64,000 bases of DNA, from contig JAGZIW010000001.1 of assembly GCA_018366035.1 (NCBI GenBank), positions 1 to 64,000 of the forward strand, read 5' to 3'. Positions 24,421 to 32,030 of this stretch are shown piece after piece. The number at the start of each line of letters is the position of its first letter. Positions within the stretch are counted from its first letter, which is position 1. The stretch is from Butyricicoccus pullicaecorum (GTDB lineage Bacteria; Bacillota; Clostridia; Oscillospirales; Butyricicoccaceae). The notes under the pieces are model-generated. The model was given only the letters and a program-made list of their open reading frames with translations. It ran no database searches and was not told the DNA's origin. Position numbers and translations under genes: made by a program.

Positions 24421-25083
24421 ATGTTAACGCCGGCAAAAAAGGAATTTATTGAATTTATGATGGCAGCAGATGTGCTGCGGTTTGGTGATTTTGTGACGAA
24501 AAGCGGTCGGAATACGCCGTATTTTGTGAATACAGGGAATTATAAGACTGGTTTGCAAAATTCCAAGCTGGGAGAGTTCTATGCGGCTCTTGTGAAGGAA
24601 ACCGTAGGTGAGGAATTTGATGCGATGTTTGGACCTGCCTATAAAGGGATTCCGCTTGCAACTTCGGTTTCTGGTGCGCTGGCACGTAATTTTGGAATTG
24701 ATAAGCCATTTTTCTTTAACCGCAAGGAGGCAAAGGATCATGGTGAGGGCGGCAGCATTGTGGGTTACAAGCCCAAGAATGGTGACCGTATTATTATCAT
24801 TGAGGACGTTATTACAGCAGGTACGGCGATTCGTGAAACCATGCCGGTACTTACAGGCTGCGCAGATGTAAAGGTAACTGACATGTTCATCTCGGTGAAC
24901 CGCTGTGAGGTGGGTCAGACATCGGGCAAGACGGCAGTTATGGAAGTTGGCGAGGAGTTTGGTATCAAGGTGCATGCGCTTATCACTGTACAGGATATTT
25001 ATGCGTATCTCAAGGAACAGGGTAGCTATGATGAGATCCTGCCGCGTATGGAAGCCTATATGGAGCAGTATTGCGTATTCTAA
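24421..25083 (+). CDS. pyrE: Orotate phosphoribosyltransferase
   Basis: 220 residues. It joins orotate and PRPP to give OMP. The PRPP motif IIIIEDVITAGTAIRE is at about 124-139, with FGPAYKGIPLA near 76 and the FFFNRKEAKDHGEGG flexible catalytic loop near 98. Single-gene unit between two terminators, apart from the other pyr genes of the window. No PyrR-type leader is visible before it. Confidence 0.95.
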   Translation: MLTPAKKEFIEFMMAADVLRFGDFVTKSGRNTPYFVNTGNYKTGLQNSKLGEFYAALVKETVGEEFDAMFGPAYKGIPLATSVSGALARNFGIDKPFFFNRKEAKDHGEGGSIVGYKPKNGDRIIIIEDVITAGTAIRETMPVLTGCADVKVTDMFISVNRCEVGQTSGKTAVMEVGEEFGIKVHALITVQDIYAYLKEQGSYDEILPRMEAYMEQYCVF

Positions 25084-25096
25084 AGTGAGATTTACA

Positions 25097-25130
25097 AAAA
25101 AGGTCAGGATTGTTCGTCCTGACTTTTTTT
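25097..25130 (+). terminator. Terminator of pyrE
   Basis: Stem AAAGGTCAGGA/TCCTGACTTT, TGTTCG loop, seven T. Confidence 0.92.
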
Positions 25131-25316
25131 GTGCTTAGAATATGTGTGATTCCGCGTAAAAAATGGTTTCACAATGATACTATGAATTTTGGCTATGATT
25201 GATTCAAGGCAATCAAAGGTGTCAAGAGCGCCGCTTCTTTGCAGCAAGGGGTGATGTGAGGCGATTCGGATTGTTTATCCAGATTGTGCACAAATAAAGT
25301 GAAGATGAGAAAAGGG

Positions 25317-25345
25317 TTGACAAGCAAACGGAAGATGTGTATAAT
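25317..25345 (+). promoter_or_regulatory. Promoter of the Cys-leader/symporter unit
   Basis: Perfect TTGACA and TATAAT with a 17-bp spacer. The stretch 25131-25316 holds nothing else I can identify. Confidence 0.85.
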
Positions 25346-25396
25346 AAGTCACATAAAACATATGAAATTAGTAGGTAATTAAAAGGAGGTGCCAAG

Positions 25397-25498
25397 ATGA
25401 ATACAAAACAAATCATGTGCTGTTGTAAATGTACACGTCCCGTGCACTTCTGTGTGGGTATTGTTGTCGTGCAAAAATATGACAGCATATTCTTATGA
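25397..25498 (+). CDS. Cysteine-rich leader peptide (33 residues)
   Basis: A 33-codon frame with a strong ribosome binding site (AAAGGAGG, 7-base spacing). It begins MNTKQIMCCCKCTRPVHFC and carries Cys at codons 8, 9, 10, 12 and 19. Between it and the downstream symporter gene lies an intrinsic terminator. This is the layout of an amino-acid attenuator: slow decoding of Cys codons would prevent termination. TACACGTCCC in the frame (25432-25441) is complementary, with one bulge, to GGGATTGTA in the terminator arm (25524-25532). The peptide itself may have no function. Confidence 0.75.
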   Translation: MNTKQIMCCCKCTRPVHFCVGIVVVQKYDSIFL

Positions 25499-25513
25499 GA
25501 AGAATATCCAGAT

Positions 25514-25553
25514 AGATTGCTGCGGGATTGTAGAAATACAATCTCGTTTTTTT
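25514..25553 (+). terminator. Attenuator terminator before the symporter
   Basis: Stem GATTGTA/TACAATC with GAAA tetraloop (25526-25543), followed by CGTTTTTTTT. It lies between the leader peptide and the symporter, so read-through must be regulated. A second small hairpin (ATATTCTT/AAGAATAT) spans the leader stop codon. Confidence 0.8.
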
Positions 25554-25596
25554 ATGCAAAAATCCTACTGTTTTGATTGAGATAAGGAGTATAGAG

Positions 25597-26934
25597 ATGC
25601 AGATAAATGTATTGGAACTGAGCGCTTTTGCAATGACAATCCTGTTTTTTGGAATCATTTATTATTTGGGGAAAAGGAAAAACGTGGATTTTGGGATTTT
25701 GACCTTGCTGGCAACCGGATTTGGAATCGTAGTAGGATTGCTGTTTCAGGAACACTATCAATATGTTGCTGTATTTGGAACAATCTATACCCATGTGATT
25801 TCCGCACTGGTGGTGCCGCTCCTGCTGTTTAGTATCATTTCCAGTATTACAAACCTTGGAGAATCCATTCATTTAAGGAAAATTGGAATGAAATCGGTTG
25901 GATTTCTGCTGTTAAATACGCTGACTGCAAGTGTGATTACCCTGATTGCTGCTGTTTTACTCGGGGTTGGGCGAGGCTTTCCGTATGAAACAGTCACAGA
26001 TTATACTGCGGTGGAGGTGCCTACATTTGTTGATACGATCGTATCCCTGTTCCCGCAAAATTTGGTCACGCAATGGGGGGAGGGGCAGGTTGTACCCATT
26101 GTGATTTTTGCCATTCTCGTTGCAGTTGGATACAATCAGCTTGCCAAAACGCAGGAAGATGTCAAGCCGTTTAAGGTATTTATCGATGCAGGAAACCGCG
26201 TTCTGGGACAGGTCGTTGGCTGGGTCATGGAATTTACACCATACGCAGTTTTATCTCTGATTGCAAGAGCAGTTGGAAAAGCACCGGTTTCTGAATTACT
26301 GCCGTTATTTGGTGTTCTGTTCTTAGCTTATGTTCTGTGCGCAATTCAGCTATTTGGTGTGGAAAGCCTGCTCATTCGCCTGATTGGGCGGCTAAGCCCT
26401 GTTCGGTTTTTGAAAGGAATTGCGCCAGCTGCCATCGTGGCATTTACATCACAGAGCAGTGTTGGAACCATTCCGGTCACGGTGAGACAGCTCACACATG
26501 AGCTTGGCGTTGATGGTGATGTTGCAGGGTTTACTGCAGGAATTGGTGCTAACTTGGGTATGCCGGGCTGTGCAGGCGTTTGGCCCATTTTGCTGGCTGT
26601 ATTCAGCATCAATGTACTGGGATTGGAATACAGCGTATCACAGTATATTTTCTTAATTGTTCTGGCATTGGTGGTATCCGTTGGCACAGTCGGCGTACCG
26701 GGAACGGCTACAATTGCTGCAACTGCCCTGTTTTCTGCAGCGGGATTGCCTATTGAACTGATTGTATTATTATCACCGATTTCCAGTCTTGTAGATATGG
26801 CGAGAACAGCAACCAATGTGGTAGGCGCAGCGACAGCGGCTGTTTTGGTTGCACAGACAGAGGGGCTGTTAGACCATGGCGTATATCATCATAAGTCCGC
26901 AGGTGTGCGTGAGATTGGTATAGATGTAAATTAA
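25597..26934 (+). CDS. Dicarboxylate/amino acid:cation symporter (SDF family), probable cystine transporter (TcyP-like)
   Basis: 445-residue polytopic membrane protein. The SDF signature is clear: the serine-rich AFTSQSSVGTIPVTV hairpin motif near 287-301, GIGANLGMPGCAGVWP near 317-332 and GVPGTATIAATALFSAAGLP near 369-388. Members import glutamate, dicarboxylates, serine/threonine or cystine using Na+ or H+. The cystine assignment is inferred from the Cys-rich leader peptide and attenuator directly upstream. AAGGAG with 7-base spacing supports ATG 25597 over TTG 25573. Terminator follows. Confidence 0.88.
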   Translation: MQINVLELSAFAMTILFFGIIYYLGKRKNVDFGILTLLATGFGIVVGLLFQEHYQYVAVFGTIYTHVISALVVPLLLFSIISSITNLGESIHLRKIGMKSVGFLLLNTLTASVITLIAAVLLGVGRGFPYETVTDYTAVEVPTFVDTIVSLFPQNLVTQWGEGQVVPIVIFAILVAVGYNQLAKTQEDVKPFKVFIDAGNRVLGQVVGWVMEFTPYAVLSLIARAVGKAPVSELLPLFGVLFLAYVLCAIQLFGVESLLIRLIGRLSPVRFLKGIAPAAIVAFTSQSSVGTIPVTVRQLTHELGVDGDVAGFTAGIGANLGMPGCAGVWPILLAVFSINVLGLEYSVSQYIFLIVLALVVSVGTVGVPGTATIAATALFSAAGLPIELIVLLSPISSLVDMARTATNVVGAATAAVLVAQTEGLLDHGVYHHKSAGVREIGIDVN

Positions 26935-26940
26935 AAGAAA

Positions 26941-26998
26941 CCGCCCATTGCGGCAATGCCATTAAATAATGGCATTGTAGGCAAGGGCGGTCTTTTTA
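26941..26998 (+). terminator. Terminator after the symporter
   Basis: Long imperfect stem (CCGCCCATTGCGGCAATGCCATTA with its partner), then CTTTTTATA. Confidence 0.9.
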
Positions 26999-27026
26999 TA
27001 TCTGAAAAGCGAAGGGAAAGGTTCTT

Positions 27027-27473
27027 TTAGCAAAATATTTTGCGAAAAATATAATTGAACAGCAGATAAAGCACAGTCATGACAACAATCTGTCCGCAGA
27101 GGAGGAAGTATAGTTTTGTACTGAAAAAGAGTGAGAAAAAAGCAGTGATATAAATCAAAACAATGCTGATCCAGAAGGAGAGACGCGCAGATTGTGCGGA
27201 AATATACTGATTGCGTTCGTCCATACTTCGGATTTCTGATTGGCGCAGGAGCTTTGGATCGCGCAGCAGTTTGCGTGTGTTTAGGAAAGTACCAAAGCCT
27301 GCGCCAATCATACCACCCGACAATCCTGCAAAGGTACTGAAGGTATGTGTATTGGGAATGAGTGTCTGTCGAAAGAGCAGGACGGTAAGCAAAATGCAGA
27401 TTGCAAGAAGTCCTTCTGCAAGTCCGATGTACATCGCGACGCGTTTGCGCTGAGCATAGGATAAAGTTTTCAT
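27027..27473 (-). CDS. Four-helix membrane protein paired with an XRE regulator
   Basis: 148 residues with two pairs of hydrophobic segments (about 15-35, 45-62, 98-117, 122-142) separated by a charged loop (RKLLRDPKLLRQSEIRSMDERNQYI). Unknown function; I know no named family. It follows its XRE partner by 3 bases with GAGGAGG inside the upstream gene's end. Same architecture as 19093-19762, though the membrane proteins are not obviously similar in sequence. Confidence 0.75.
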   Translation of the reverse strand: MKTLSYAQRKRVAMYIGLAEGLLAICILLTVLLFRQTLIPNTHTFSTFAGLSGGMIGAGFGTFLNTRKLLRDPKLLRQSEIRSMDERNQYISAQSARLSFWISIVLIYITAFFSLFFSTKLYFLLCGQIVVMTVLYLLFNYIFRKIFC

Positions 27474-27476
27474 GGG

Positions 27477-27674
27477 TTATGCCTCCTCAAAGAAAAAGAT
27501 ATCTTCAATTGTTGTTTCAAAAAATACAGCGAGTTTGTGTGCGAGCAGGAGAGATGCATTATAACGACCGTTTTCGAGAGAAATGATCGTTTGCCGCGTG
27601 ACAGCCACAGCATCAGCAAGCTCCTGCTGCGTCAGATTTCGTTCATTGCGCAGTTGTTGGATACGATTTTTCAA
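27477..27674 (-). CDS. XRE family helix-turn-helix regulator
   Basis: 65 residues, a single HTH_3 domain: LRNERNLTQQELADAVAVTRQTIISLENGRYNAS, then LLAHKLAVFFETTIEDIFFFEE. Closely resembles small chromosomal regulators of the YgzD type. Its promoter carries three copies of a 16-bp palindromic sequence, so self-repression is likely. Confidence 0.92.
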   Translation of the reverse strand: MKNRIQQLRNERNLTQQELADAVAVTRQTIISLENGRYNASLLLAHKLAVFFETTIEDIFFFEEA

Positions 27675-27702
27675 AAATACCGCACTCCTTTCGGAATTGA
27701 AG

Positions 27703-27761
27703 GTAAAGTATACTTTACTTATAGTATAGCACGCTTTACATTTTTGTCAAGCATACTTTAC
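27703..27761 (-). promoter_or_regulatory. Promoter with three-site operator of the second XRE pair
   Basis: A perfect 16-bp palindrome GTAAAGTATACTTTAC (27703-27718) is followed by related sites at 27724-27739 (12 of 16 matches) and 27746-27761 (14 of 16), spaced 21 and 22 bp, that is two helical turns. The minus-strand -35 TTGACA (27745-27750) and -10 region (27721-27728) lie inside the outer sites. Confidence 0.8.
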
Positions 27762-27859
27762 AAAAATAGAAAAGAAAATAATGGAACAGGATCCATACAG
27801 TCAAAACAGCGAATGAAAGCCAGCGTATGGGATATGAGAAAACAGATAGAAAAAAATGC

Positions 27860-27888
27860 TTGACTTCCATAAAAAATTACAGTATAAT
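27860..27888 (+). promoter_or_regulatory. Promoter of tRNA-Gln copy 2
   Basis: TTGACT, 17-bp spacer, perfect TATAAT, about 34 bases before the tRNA. Confidence 0.8.
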
Positions 27889-27922
27889 AATTATCGTCAG
27901 CTACGGCGGACAAAAAAGATAT

Positions 27923-27996
27923 AGCCGGATTGTGTAATGGTAGCACGACAGACTCTGACTCTGTTTGTCTGGGTTCGAATCCTCGTCCGGCTGCCA
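27923..27996 (+). tRNA. tRNA-Gln (anticodon CTG), copy 2
   Basis: Same 74-nt cloverleaf as 1941-2014 with one base changed in the T stem (CCTCG instead of CCTTG, position 64). Encoded CCA. Own promoter and terminator. Confidence 0.95.
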
Positions 27997-28000
27997 CTAG

Positions 28001-28036
28001 GACCACTGAGTTTACGCTCGGTGGTCTTTCTCTTTT
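28001..28036 (+). terminator. Terminator of tRNA-Gln copy 2
   Basis: Stem GACCACTGAG/CTCGGTGGTC, TTTACG loop, T-rich tail. Confidence 0.85.
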
Positions 28037-28157
28037 CAACAAAATTTCTGGTGAAGTTATGTAAATTTTGACCATTTCACGGCTGGAAATATCATGCATA
28101 AGCCGATATAATAGAAAATGGCAGAAAGTTTGATTTGTCCCATATTGAGGAGGCACT

Positions 28158-29972
28158 ATGGTTAGAAACGATTTAAGAAATATTGCAATTATTGCGCACG
28201 TTGACCACGGTAAAACAACGCTGGTTGACCAGATGCTCAAGCAGGCAGGCACGTTCCGCGAGAATCAGGTGGTTGAGGAACGGGTTATGGATTCAAATGC
28301 CATTGAGCGCGAGCGCGGTATCACGATCCTTGCGAAAAATACGTCTGTACGTTATCGAGATACAAAGATCAATATTGTAGATACGCCCGGGCATGCGGAT
28401 TTCTCGGGTGAGGTAGAGCGTATCCTGAAGATGGTTGATGGCGTTATTCTGTTGGTCGATTCCGCAGAGGGTCCAATGCCTCAGACTCGTTTTGTTTTGC
28501 AGAAAGCGCTCGAGTTCGGTCACAAGATTATTATTGTAATCAATAAGATAGACCGCCCAGACGCACGTTTGAATGAGGTCGGCGATGAAGTGCTGGAGCT
28601 GCTTTTGAACCTTGATGCAAATGACGAACAGCTGGATAGCCCGATTATTTACTGCTCTGGTCGTGATGGTACGGCGTCCATGTCTCCAAATGCACAGGGC
28701 ACCGATTTGATTCCGCTGTTCGATCAGATTTTGGAGCATATTCCAGCGCCGGAAGTGGATATGGACGGCGATATGCAGATGCTCGTATCCTCAATTGACT
28801 ATAATGAGTATGTAGGCCGTATCGGTATTGGTCGTATTGAGCGCGGCAGCATGAAGGTGGGACAGCCTGTAACGGTTGCGGACTATCACGACCGCGTAAA
28901 GCCATATAATGGTAAGATTGTTACGCTGTATACCATTGAGGGACTGGCGCGCACACCAGTAGATACTTGCAGTGCCGGCGATATCGTGTGTTTCTCTGGC
29001 ATTGAAAATATTACCATTGGTGAGACTTTGTGTGCACAGAGCAATGTAGAGCCGCTTCCATTTGTTAAGATTTCTGAGCCGACCGTTGAAATGTACTTTA
29101 TGGTCAATGACAGCCCGTTTGCAGGCAAAGACGGTAAATTTGTTACCTCTCGTCATCTGCGTGAGCGCCTGTTCCGTGAGCTGTTGAAAGATGTTTCTCT
29201 GCGCGTCAGCGAGACCGATACCACAGATGCATTCTGTGTTTCCGGTCGTGGTGAAATGCATCTGTCTATTTTGATTGAGAATCTGCGCCGCGAGGGCTAT
29301 GAATTCCAAGTTGGTGCACCAAAGGCACTTATGAAAGAAATTGATGGTGTCAAGTGTGAGCCGATCGAGCGCATGATTGCAGATGTTCCGCAAGATGCAC
29401 TTGGCTCTGTGATGGAAAAAATGGGCTCCCGAAAGGGCGAGCTGGTTACGATGAACCCAAAGGGGGATCGTATGCGTGTAGAATTCCTGATTCCGGCGCG
29501 CGGACTTTTTGGCTATCGCAATGAGTTCCTCACCGATACCAAGGGTGAGGGTGTCCTGTCCTCTGTGTTCCATTCCTATCAGCCCTATAAGGGCGAGATC
29601 CAGAAGCGCAGCCAAGGCAGCCTGATTGCATTTGAGACCGGCGAGGCAATTACCTACGGTCTGTACAATGCACAGGAGCGTGGTACGTTGTTTATTGGTG
29701 CGGGTACACCGGTATATGAGGGTATGGTTGTCGGCTCCACCCCGAAAAGTGAGGATATCTCGGTCAATGTCTGCAAGAAGAAGCAGCTTACCAATACCCG
29801 TGCATCGGGCTCAGATGATGCACTGCGTCTCGTTCCGCCGCGTCAGATGTCCATTGAGGCGGCATTGGAGTTCCTTGCAGATGATGAGCTGCTTGAGGTG
29901 ACCCCAAATAATCTGCGTATCCGCAAGAAAATTCTGTCCAATCAGCTGCGCATGAAGAAGAATCACGGATAA
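28158..29972 (+). CDS. typA: Ribosome-associated GTPase TypA/BipA
   Basis: 604 residues, full length. Translational GTPase with G1 AHVDHGKTT at 13-21, the switch region ERERGIT near 50, DTPGH near 74 and NKID near 128, followed by EF-G-like domains II, III and V and the BipA-specific C-terminal domain. Involved in 50S assembly and stress or low-temperature growth. GAGGAGG precedes the ATG. Separate from neighbours. Confidence 0.97.
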   Translation: MVRNDLRNIAIIAHVDHGKTTLVDQMLKQAGTFRENQVVEERVMDSNAIERERGITILAKNTSVRYRDTKINIVDTPGHADFSGEVERILKMVDGVILLVDSAEGPMPQTRFVLQKALEFGHKIIIVINKIDRPDARLNEVGDEVLELLLNLDANDEQLDSPIIYCSGRDGTASMSPNAQGTDLIPLFDQILEHIPAPEVDMDGDMQMLVSSIDYNEYVGRIGIGRIERGSMKVGQPVTVADYHDRVKPYNGKIVTLYTIEGLARTPVDTCSAGDIVCFSGIENITIGETLCAQSNVEPLPFVKISEPTVEMYFMVNDSPFAGKDGKFVTSRHLRERLFRELLKDVSLRVSETDTTDAFCVSGRGEMHLSILIENLRREGYEFQVGAPKALMKEIDGVKCEPIERMIADVPQDALGSVMEKMGSRKGELVTMNPKGDRMRVEFLIPARGLFGYRNEFLTDTKGEGVLSSVFHSYQPYKGEIQKRSQGSLIAFETGEAITYGLYNAQERGTLFIGAGTPVYEGMVVGSTPKSEDISVNVCKKKQLTNTRASGSDDALRLVPPRQMSIEAALEFLADDELLEVTPNNLRIRKKILSNQLRMKKNHG

Positions 29973-30041
29973 TTGGATACATTCCAATTTACAGCACGGA
30001 TTTGATGTAAAATCATACATCAGAGAAAGGAAGTATAAACA

Positions 30042-30422
30042 ATGAAAAAGAAGGTTTTGAACTCTGCATTTGCACCGGCTGCAATCGGGCCCTATTCTCA
30101 GGCAATTGAAACAGATGGTTTCATTTTCACCTCTGGTCAAATCCCGATTGACTATAAGACAGGCAAGATTGAAGGTACTACCATTGAGGAGCAGGCTGAA
30201 CAGGTCATGCAAAACCTCAAGCATGTGCTGGCAGAAGGCGGTGTTGGTATGGACCGTGTGGTAAAGACAACCTGTTATCTGGCAGATCTTGCCGATTTTG
30301 CGGCATTCAATGAAGTATATGGAAAATATTTCCCAGAATCCGCACCGGCGCGTTCTTGTTTTGCGGTTGCAGGTCTGCCGATGGGCGCAAAGCTTGAGGT
30401 AGAGTGCATCGCAGTAAAGTAA
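30042..30422 (+). CDS. ridA: RidA family enamine/imine deaminase
   Basis: 126 residues, typical length. RidA hydrolyses reactive 2-aminoacrylate-type enamines made by PLP enzymes. Signature GPYSQAI (17-23), SGQIP (31-35) and the C-terminal substrate Arg in PARSCFAV with the VECIAV ending. AGAAAGGAAG lies before the ATG. It may be read with typA (69-base gap, no terminator between) and ends at its own terminator. Confidence 0.94.
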   Translation: MKKKVLNSAFAPAAIGPYSQAIETDGFIFTSGQIPIDYKTGKIEGTTIEEQAEQVMQNLKHVLAEGGVGMDRVVKTTCYLADLADFAAFNEVYGKYFPESAPARSCFAVAGLPMGAKLEVECIAVK

Positions 30423-30433
30423 AAAGATAGGAT

Positions 30434-30476
30434 AAAGGCGGCTGCTCTGTATGAATACAGGTCAGCCGCCTTTTAT
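30434..30476. terminator. Terminator after ridA (possibly bidirectional)
   Basis: Outer stem AAAGGCGGCTG/CAGCCGCCTTTT with an inner CTGTA/TACAG stem, then TTTTATA. It also abuts the stop codon of the converging DUF2262 gene. Confidence 0.85.
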
Positions 30477-30477
30477 A

Positions 30478-31305
30478 TTATCCAGCAATGGCTGCATCGG
30501 AGAATCCATCTGTCAGATTGCCGGAGACAATGATTACGTGACCCCAAAAGAGGTCATCGTCGTCATAATAAAGTTCAAATGCACCATCTTGTGCGGAAAT
30601 AGAAATTTCACTGATCGAGATACGGGCTGCAAATCCGTCCTCTGTAATTTCAGGAGTGTCCTCCTCGTCTTGCCAGTCGTTTGCATTTTCTGTCAACACA
30701 GAGGCAGCAAATTGACGTGCTTTTTGATCCCAGTTTGCACAATCCGCAAGTAAGATTTGCAAGGTTCTTCGGGCAGCATCTGCTGTTTGCGATGCGTCTG
30801 CTTCGAGATGTATGAGACAGTTTTTGCCCGCCCATTGTCCTTCTCCACAGAATAGGTTGAGTGATTTATCCAGCACCAGTGGGGAACACCCGTGTATTTC
30901 CAGTATAACCGGTGTTTGATACGCTGTAAGCAGTTGCGTGAGCCGTGTGTCCTGACAATCACGTTCCAAAACTGCGGTTACCCATAGATATCTGCCTTTT
31001 GGAAGCTGTGGTGTGGGCAGAGATTCCTGCACACGCAGACGATAAATCGAAAGGCTTTGTAAATCAAAGATTTGTTCTTTGGTTTGACGTTCTGCGTCGG
31101 TGAGCTGCCAGCAAAGCTGGCAGACATCTGTGCAAAATTGCCCGCTGGTCAGGTCGATCACACCAAGCGTGGGAAAGGTCATTTCCCACAATGTGCTGCT
31201 GCCGGATCTGCCGCAGCCTCCATATTCTTGTGTCAGTACAAGAACCTCTTTGGATTCCTGCGAAAATCGAGAAAGAAATATGGCGCGTTCCTGTTGCTCT
31301 CCCAT
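30478..31305 (-). CDS. DUF2262 family protein
   Basis: 275-residue soluble protein. The last 120 residues (about 155-275), ending in the DDLFWGHVIIVSGNLTDGFSDAAIAG block, match the DUF2262 pattern, annotated as a putative hydrolase or phage-related domain of unknown activity. The N-terminal half (many Cys and Gln, EMTFPTLGVIDLTSGQFC) is not recognised. AAAGGAAA lies before the ATG. It follows the DUF4364 gene by 5 bases, so both form one unit. Confidence 0.75.
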   Translation of the reverse strand: MGEQQERAIFLSRFSQESKEVLVLTQEYGGCGRSGSSTLWEMTFPTLGVIDLTSGQFCTDVCQLCWQLTDAERQTKEQIFDLQSLSIYRLRVQESLPTPQLPKGRYLWVTAVLERDCQDTRLTQLLTAYQTPVILEIHGCSPLVLDKSLNLFCGEGQWAGKNCLIHLEADASQTADAARRTLQILLADCANWDQKARQFAASVLTENANDWQDEEDTPEITEDGFAARISISEISISAQDGAFELYYDDDDLFWGHVIIVSGNLTDGFSDAAIAG

Positions 31306-31310
31306 AGAAT

Positions 31311-31853
31311 TCAGTTTCCTTTCGTATCGTAGTCGCTGGTCATGGCATGTAGAATCGTTTGATAAATTTCTTCCGCATGTGCACGAAATGTCTTTTCCAG
31401 TAAAGAAGCCTGTTCCGCGCTTGCGGCATGCAGTTCAAGAGAAAAGACTTCATCAATGCCAACCTTGACCAAAAAATCATGTGCCTGCTGCTGCTCTGTA
31501 TGGGTGAGAATGACAGCATCGCGATGTGCTTGCCGCACAACACGAAGTGCGGAGCGCTGCGCAGATTCTCGGACGGTGTACGGAAGCCGGTTGTTGAAGG
31601 CAGCAAGTGCCTCATGACCCTTGTCGCTGATGGTATAGGTAGTATCCAGACAAGGATCTGCAATAGAAAGATGACCGGTTTCTACCAGTTCATCAAAGGC
31701 CTCCTTGAATTCAAACCAACCAAATCCATCATCACACCAAGTACATACATCGAGCAGGATTTCAAAGGTTGCAGGCTCAGGCAGATAACATAATGCATAT
31801 AAAATGAGAAATTTGATATCTTCTTTGGTTTTGATAAATCCATAGCGTGACAT
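31311..31853 (-). CDS. DUF4364 family winged-helix protein
   Basis: 180 residues. The first 90 residues (DIKFLILYALCYLPEPATFEILLDVC, then FDELVETGHLSI and YTISDKGHEAL) are a winged-helix fold of the DUF4364 type common in Clostridia; the rest is a beta-rich effector-like half. A transcription regulator role is likely but unproven. AGGAGGG 6 bases before ATG 31853 decides the start over an upstream in-frame codon at 31964. A -10-like TATACT lies upstream on the minus strand. Confidence 0.85.
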   Translation of the reverse strand: MSRYGFIKTKEDIKFLILYALCYLPEPATFEILLDVCTWCDDGFGWFEFKEAFDELVETGHLSIADPCLDTTYTISDKGHEALAAFNNRLPYTVRESAQRSALRVVRQAHRDAVILTHTEQQQAHDFLVKVGIDEVFSLELHAASAEQASLLEKTFRAHAEEIYQTILHAMTSDYDTKGN

Positions 31854-31958
31854 AGAGTTCCCTCCTAGTTTTTGGGAATGATATACGTTTATAGTATAGC
31901 ACGTTTTTCTGAGTAGGGGAACGGGCACGCTCACAAAAAATAGGAATAGAAAAAACGG

Positions 31959-31988
31959 TTGCAAACAGACGTTCGTTTGTGCTATGAT
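31959..31988 (+). promoter_or_regulatory. Promoter of GNAT-radC, with imperfect palindrome in the spacer
   Basis: TTGCAA, 18-bp spacer, TATGAT. The spacer contains ACAGACGTTCGTTTGT, an imperfect inverted repeat that could bind a TetR-like or similar regulator. Confidence 0.5.
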
Positions 31989-32030
31989 GAATAATAGATA
32001 TCAAACAGACAGAGTAGGGAGAGCAGCAAT

